Shown here piece after piece: positions 60,499 through 64,000 of a DNA stretch of 64,000 nucleotides. The translations under genes and the position numbers were made by a program. The notes beneath the pieces were generated by a model. That model was not told the origin of the DNA. It was given only the letters and a program-made list of their open reading frames with translations, and searched no databases. The stretch spans positions 4,273,001-4,337,000 of the forward strand of contig NZ_CP126994.1 of the NCBI RefSeq assembly GCF_030252425.1. Direction: 5' to 3'. This stretch comes from Acidisoma sp. PAMC 29798. Its GTDB lineage: Bacteria > Pseudomonadota > Alphaproteobacteria > Acetobacterales > Acetobacteraceae. The stretch's first letter is position 1; each line of letters starts with the position of its first letter.

Positions 60499-62880
60499 CT
60501 GCCGAACGTGGCGTACAGGGCGGCCCAGCGATACGGCTTGCGCCGCGCCCATAATCGCCTGAGCATCCAGCCCGTGGTGGCGATACATATCCGCGGTGGT
60601 TCCGGTCTGCCCGAAGCGCTCGACACCCAAGGCGCGCAGGCGATGGCCATGGACGGAGCCGAGCCAGCTCAAGGTCGCGGGATGACCGTCGAGAACGGTG
60701 ACCAAGCCGCAGTGGGAGGGCAGCTCCGCCAACAGCGTCTCGATATGGCTGTTCACCTGCGGAATGCCCGCTTCGCGCACTCGTTGCGCGGCGACCCAGC
60801 CGGCATGGAGGCGATCGGCCGAGGTCACCGCCAGCAGGCCCACGTCGCGCCGGTCCTCCCCCAATAATCCCACGGCCTCCATCGCTTCCGGCGCCACCGC
60901 GCCGGTGTAGGCGATGATCGCCTGGGCGTTCGGGCCAGGCTTGCGCAGCCAATAGGCGCCTTGCAGAACATCCTCTGTCACCAACGGCGTCGTGCTGCGC
61001 TGCGGCTGTTCAAGGACGCGGGTCGAGAGGCGGAGATAGACCGAGCCTCCGCTTTCGTCGCGCAGCAGGGACCGTGGGTCCGCCGCCTCCGAACGCTGCA
61101 CATGCGCGAAGGCGAAGCGCAGGATAATGGCCAGCTCATCCACAAAGGCGGGCTCGAAGCTTGCCAACCCATCCTGCGCCATGCCGATCAGTGGCGTCGC
61201 GATGGATTGATGCGCGCCGCCTTCGGGTGCGAGCGTCACGCCGGAAGGCGTGGCCACCACCACGAACCGTGCATCCTGGTAGCAGGCGTAGTTGAGGGCA
61301 TCGAGGCCGCGTTCGATAAAGGGGTCATACAGCGTGCCGATGGGAATCAACCGCTCCCCATGCAGCGCATGGCTCAGGCCGAGCGCCGAGAGCATCAGGA
61401 ACAGGTTCATTTCGGCGATGCCCAGTTCCATGTGCTGGCCGCCCGGTGAGAACTGCCAGTTGAAGGTGGAGGGGATACGTTCCTTCTTGAACAGGTCTGC
61501 GAGTTCCTCCTTGGCGAAGAGTCCGCGACGATTGACCCAAGCGCCAAGATTGGTGGAGACGGTGACATCGGGGGAGGTGGTGACGATGCGGCGCGCCAAG
61601 TCCGTGTCGCCCTTGCCCAGCTCATGCATCAGCAAGCCGAAACCCTGTTGCGTGGACATGGTCGGCTGCGCTGGCACCGTCAGCGTGGCGGGCACGGGAA
61701 TGACCGGCGCCTGAAAGCGGCGCGGCCCCGCTTGGTTAAACGGGACGGTGGCCAGGAAATCACGAAGGTCGGAGGCCGGAAGGCGCAATCCTTCGAAGGG
61801 TTCCCACTCATGGCCGGCGCGTATCTGCAAGCTGTCACGCAGCACATCGAGCTGAGCCGGCGTCATCAGTCCGGCATGATTGTCCTTATGGCCGGCGAGC
61901 GGCAGGCCGGATCCCTTGATCGTATAGGCCAGGAAACACACCGGCCTGTCATGCAGCCGCGCCGCCGCGAAGGCTTCCAGCAGCAGCGGCAGGTCATGGC
62001 CGCCCAGATTGCCCATGAGGGCGGCCAGCTCATCGTCACTGCGGCGCTCGATCAAGGCAGAGACCGCGCCCTGGTCACCGAGGTCGTTCAGCAGGCGTTT
62101 TCGCCAGGCGGCGCCGCCCTGAAAGATGAGGGCGGAATAGAGCTGATTGGGGCAGCTTTCGATCCATTGGCGCAAGGCCGCGCCGCCGGGTTCGGTAAAG
62201 GCCGCCTGCTGGAGGGTGCCATGGCGCAGCACCACCACATCCCAGCCGAAGTTGCGGAAGGTCGCTTCCAGCCGCGACCAAAGCCCTTCCCGCACCACCG
62301 CATCCAGGCTCTGGCGATTGTAGTCCACCACCCACCAGGTATTGCGCAGCCCGTGTTTCCATCCTTCGAGCAGCGCTTCGAAGATATTGCCTTCATCCAT
62401 TTCAGCGTCGCCGAGCAGCGCCACCATGCGCCCCTCAGGGCGATCGACGCCCCAGCCGCGGACCCGCAGGTAATCCTGCACCAGGGACGAGAATAGCGTC
62501 TGCGCAACACCGAGACCGACCGATCCGGTGGAGAAGTCGACGTCGTCGGTGTCTTTGGTGCGGGAGGGATAGGATTGCGCGCCGCCATAACCGCGAAAGG
62601 CTTCCAGCTTTTCGCGCGTCTGGTTGCCGAGCAGATATTGAATGGCGTGAAACACCGGCGCCGCATGTGGCTTGACCGCGACGCGATCCTCGGGCCGCAG
62701 CACCGCCAGGTAGAGCGCCGTCATGATGGTGGCGGAGGAGGCAGAGGAAGCCTGATGGCCGCCGACCTTCAGCCCATCCTGGCTAATCCGCAGGTGGTTG
62801 GCATTGTGGATGGTCCAGACCGCCAACCAGAGGATCTTGCGCTCCAGGTCCGCAAGGATGTCCAGCCGTCGATCCGTCAT
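60487..62880 (-). CDS. Pyruvate-dehydrogenase-E1/transketolase-like TPP enzyme
   Basis: 797 aa from ATG 62880 (GAGGAG upstream). Homodimeric E1 style: HQASSASSATIMTALYLAVL, TPP motif LLGDAEMDEGNIFEALLEGW then WWVVDYNRQSLDAVVREGL, pyrimidine domain LGIAEMNLFLMLSALGLSHA with catalytic Glu, and a C-terminal transketolase-like domain. No dihydrolipoyl partner genes nearby, so it may not feed a classic PDH complex. Divergent from an Lrp-type regulator, its probable controller. Confidence 0.85.
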   Translation of the reverse strand: MTDRRLDILADLERKILWLAVWTIHNANHLRISQDGLKVGGHQASSASSATIMTALYLAVLRPEDRVAVKPHAAPVFHAIQYLLGNQTREKLEAFRGYGGAQSYPSRTKDTDDVDFSTGSVGLGVAQTLFSSLVQDYLRVRGWGVDRPEGRMVALLGDAEMDEGNIFEALLEGWKHGLRNTWWVVDYNRQSLDAVVREGLWSRLEATFRNFGWDVVVLRHGTLQQAAFTEPGGAALRQWIESCPNQLYSALIFQGGAAWRKRLLNDLGDQGAVSALIERRSDDELAALMGNLGGHDLPLLLEAFAAARLHDRPVCFLAYTIKGSGLPLAGHKDNHAGLMTPAQLDVLRDSLQIRAGHEWEPFEGLRLPASDLRDFLATVPFNQAGPRRFQAPVIPVPATLTVPAQPTMSTQQGFGLLMHELGKGDTDLARRIVTTSPDVTVSTNLGAWVNRRGLFAKEELADLFKKERIPSTFNWQFSPGGQHMELGIAEMNLFLMLSALGLSHALHGERLIPIGTLYDPFIERGLDALNYACYQDARFVVVATPSGVTLAPEGGAHQSIATPLIGMAQDGLASFEPAFVDELAIILRFAFAHVQRSEAADPRSLLRDESGGSVYLRLSTRVLEQPQRSTTPLVTEDVLQGAYWLRKPGPNAQAIIAYTGAVAPEAMEAVGLLGEDRRDVGLLAVTSADRLHAGWVAAQRVREAGIPQVNSHIETLLAELPSHCGLVTVLDGHPATLSWLGSVHGHRLRALGVERFGQTGTTADMYRHHGLDAQAIMGAAQAVSLGRPVRHVRQSYR

Positions 62881-63009
62881 GGTGATGCTCCTCATTATGG
62901 GACGAGCTTACGCCACGACGGTGGGTGGTTTTGACTAAAGTGAGCCTTCGTTCGAGCCCATTGGGGTGCTAATCTGCCGCCAAGACCATAAACTTGGCAG
63001 GAACGGCTA

Positions 63010-63480
63010 ATGCCGCATTTGGACGCCATCGATCGGAAGATCATCGCCGCCTTGCAGGCGGATGGTCGGCAGACGGTTCAGGATCTGGCCGGCCAGTGTG
63101 GGCTTTCCCCGTCGCCATGCCTGCGCCGGGTGCGGCTGCTGGAGGAGAGTGGCGTCATCAAGGGCTATACTGCGGTCATCGACCAGGAGAAGGTCGGTCT
63201 TCCGGTCAGCGTCTTCGCCTCGATCAAGTTGGAGCGAACGCGGGAAGAAGAGCTGGACCGTTTTTCGATGATGATCGCGCGGTGGCCGGAAGTCGTGGAT
63301 TGTTATTTGATGACTGGACCGCGCGACTATCTTTTGCGGATCGTAGTGCGGGACGTGCAGGCATATGAGCGATTCCTGAAGACGAAGCTGACGCGGTTAG
63401 ACGGCATCGCGTCGATTGAATCGAGCTTCGCTTTGGGTCAGGTCAAGACTTCTGGGGCCTTGCCTGTTCTGGAAGGGTAG
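63010..63480 (+). CDS. Lrp/AsnC-family regulator
   Basis: 156 aa. N-terminal HTH (IDRKIIAALQADGRQTVQDL, AGQCGLSPSPCLRRVRLLEE) and C-terminal RAM domain (GLPVSVFASIKLERTREEEL, VDCYLMTGPRDYLLRIVVRD). Divergently transcribed from the E1-like gene across 129 bp, and likely regulates it in response to an amino or keto acid. Confidence 0.92.
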   Translation: MPHLDAIDRKIIAALQADGRQTVQDLAGQCGLSPSPCLRRVRLLEESGVIKGYTAVIDQEKVGLPVSVFASIKLERTREEELDRFSMMIARWPEVVDCYLMTGPRDYLLRIVVRDVQAYERFLKTKLTRLDGIASIESSFALGQVKTSGALPVLEG

Positions 63481-63584
63481 GAGCCGATCCTGCGCTTTTC
63501 CCAGACATCGTTACAGCATTCCGTGCTCGCATTTTCCCGAGGCGATATTTAGTCTCGAACTCATAATGTCCGGCGGGATGTCAG

Positions 63585-64000
63585 ATGGTGGTCCAGATCA
63601 GCGATCTCGGCGGCAAGACACCCATGGGTGCGACCCCTGCGCTGACGGGCACCTATTTCCGCTGTTGGGCACCGTCGGCGACACGGGTCGCGCTTATCCA
63701 GGACGCCTCCGCCACACCCTTGGCGGGCGATGCGCTGCACCCGCTCGGCGACGGCAGCTGGGCGGGCTTTGCGCCGAACCTGCGGGACGGCGACACCTAT
63801 ATGTTCTGGATCGACGGTCCTGATCCGACACAGAAATGGGGCTCTGGCGCCAAGCGAGATCCACAGGCACGGGAGCTTGCGCTGCAACCGGCGTTTCCGG
63901 CTTGCGCCTGCGTGGTGCGCGATCCGAATGGCTACGCCTGGCAATTCCCGCAATGGCGCACGCCCGAGTTTTCAGATTTGATCCTCTATCAGCTGCACGT
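63585..64000 (+). CDS. GH13 alpha-glucan enzyme, N-terminal part (cut by window end)
   Basis: 138 codons before the window ends. E-set/CBM48 N-domain: LTGTYFRCWAPSATRVALIQ, LHPLGDGSWAGFAPNLRDGD, TYMFWIDGPD, followed by SDLILYQLHV, the entry of the GH13 barrel as in branching enzymes and maltooligosyltrehalose hydrolases. Start ATG at 63585 has only a weak ribosome site. Rest of gene lies outside. Confidence 0.8.
   Translation, partial: MVVQISDLGGKTPMGATPALTGTYFRCWAPSATRVALIQDASATPLAGDALHPLGDGSWAGFAPNLRDGDTYMFWIDGPDPTQKWGSGAKRDPQARELALQPAFPACACVVRDPNGYAWQFPQWRTPEFSDLILYQLH

Noticed and set aside
1-64000. CRISPR array
   Set aside because: I looked for regularly spaced repeats and saw only a two-unit tandem repeat and dispersed or IS repeats; no cas genes.

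Overview
The window is GC-rich alphaproteobacterial chromosome. Gene content (EfeUOB iron uptake with a Tat-exported peroxidase, a ribose-type ABC sugar operon, BLUF photoreceptor, DUF4142 and PRC-barrel stress proteins) suggests Rhodospirillales, probably Acetobacteraceae; the family name is inference.

Left edge, 1-1560: rlmB on the minus strand, then an intact tRNA-Tyr (GTA). The last 17 nt of the tRNA (including its encoded CCA) plus 7 nt beyond it recur exactly as a 24-bp direct repeat at 31238-31261. A P4-type tyrosine integrase (29860-31077) lies just inside that second repeat, so 1537-31261 is an integrated island of about 29.7 kb.

Island, 1561-31237: (a) small stress and envelope genes, several decayed, including a tspO pseudogene, DUF4142, a frameshifted response regulator, an ECF sigma factor, NUDIX and PRC-barrel genes; (b) two divergent, tightly overlapping six-gene operons (5355-7306 minus, 7512-9337 plus) around a shared inverted-repeat operator and an XRE repressor; (c) a phage-like block with a huge polyvalent protein, a DUF5681 protein, a zinc-finger protein, a RepA-like ATPase and a Toprim primase; (d) two identical 2443-bp IS21-family copies in inverted orientation that truncate the polyvalent gene, a small gene and a fic gene, with no target duplications; (e) a small ORF upstream of the truncated fic, then the integrase.

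Chromosome right of the island: a disordered small protein, a BLUF protein, a possible 39-residue cationic peptide gene, then a two-gene minus-strand operon (32855-38370). That operon encodes a GH13 amylase fused to a galactose/glyoxal-oxidase-like copper radical oxidase, followed by an animal-type heme peroxidase. It is the most unusual locus in the window: one protein should make hydrogen peroxide from an aldehyde or alcohol and the other should consume it.

38793-48244 is a nine-gene sugar or polyol operon: split transketolase, FGGY kinase, ABC permease, binding protein and ATPase, two short-chain dehydrogenases and a SorC-type regulator. The layout suits import, oxidation to a ketose, phosphorylation and transketolase cleavage, and resembles apiose/apulose catabolism. 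48339-52462 is efeUOB behind a 7-1-7 palindrome that looks like a Fur box.

52593-64000 holds mixed metabolic genes: TetR regulator/aldo-keto reductase, SDR, DUF427, DUF2236 oxygenase, AraC regulator, two opposed gene remnants, NIPSNAP, an acetolactate-synthase-like TPP enzyme, a pyruvate-dehydrogenase-E1/transketolase-like enzyme divergent from an Lrp regulator, and the 5' part of an alpha-glucan (GH13) enzyme cut by the window end.
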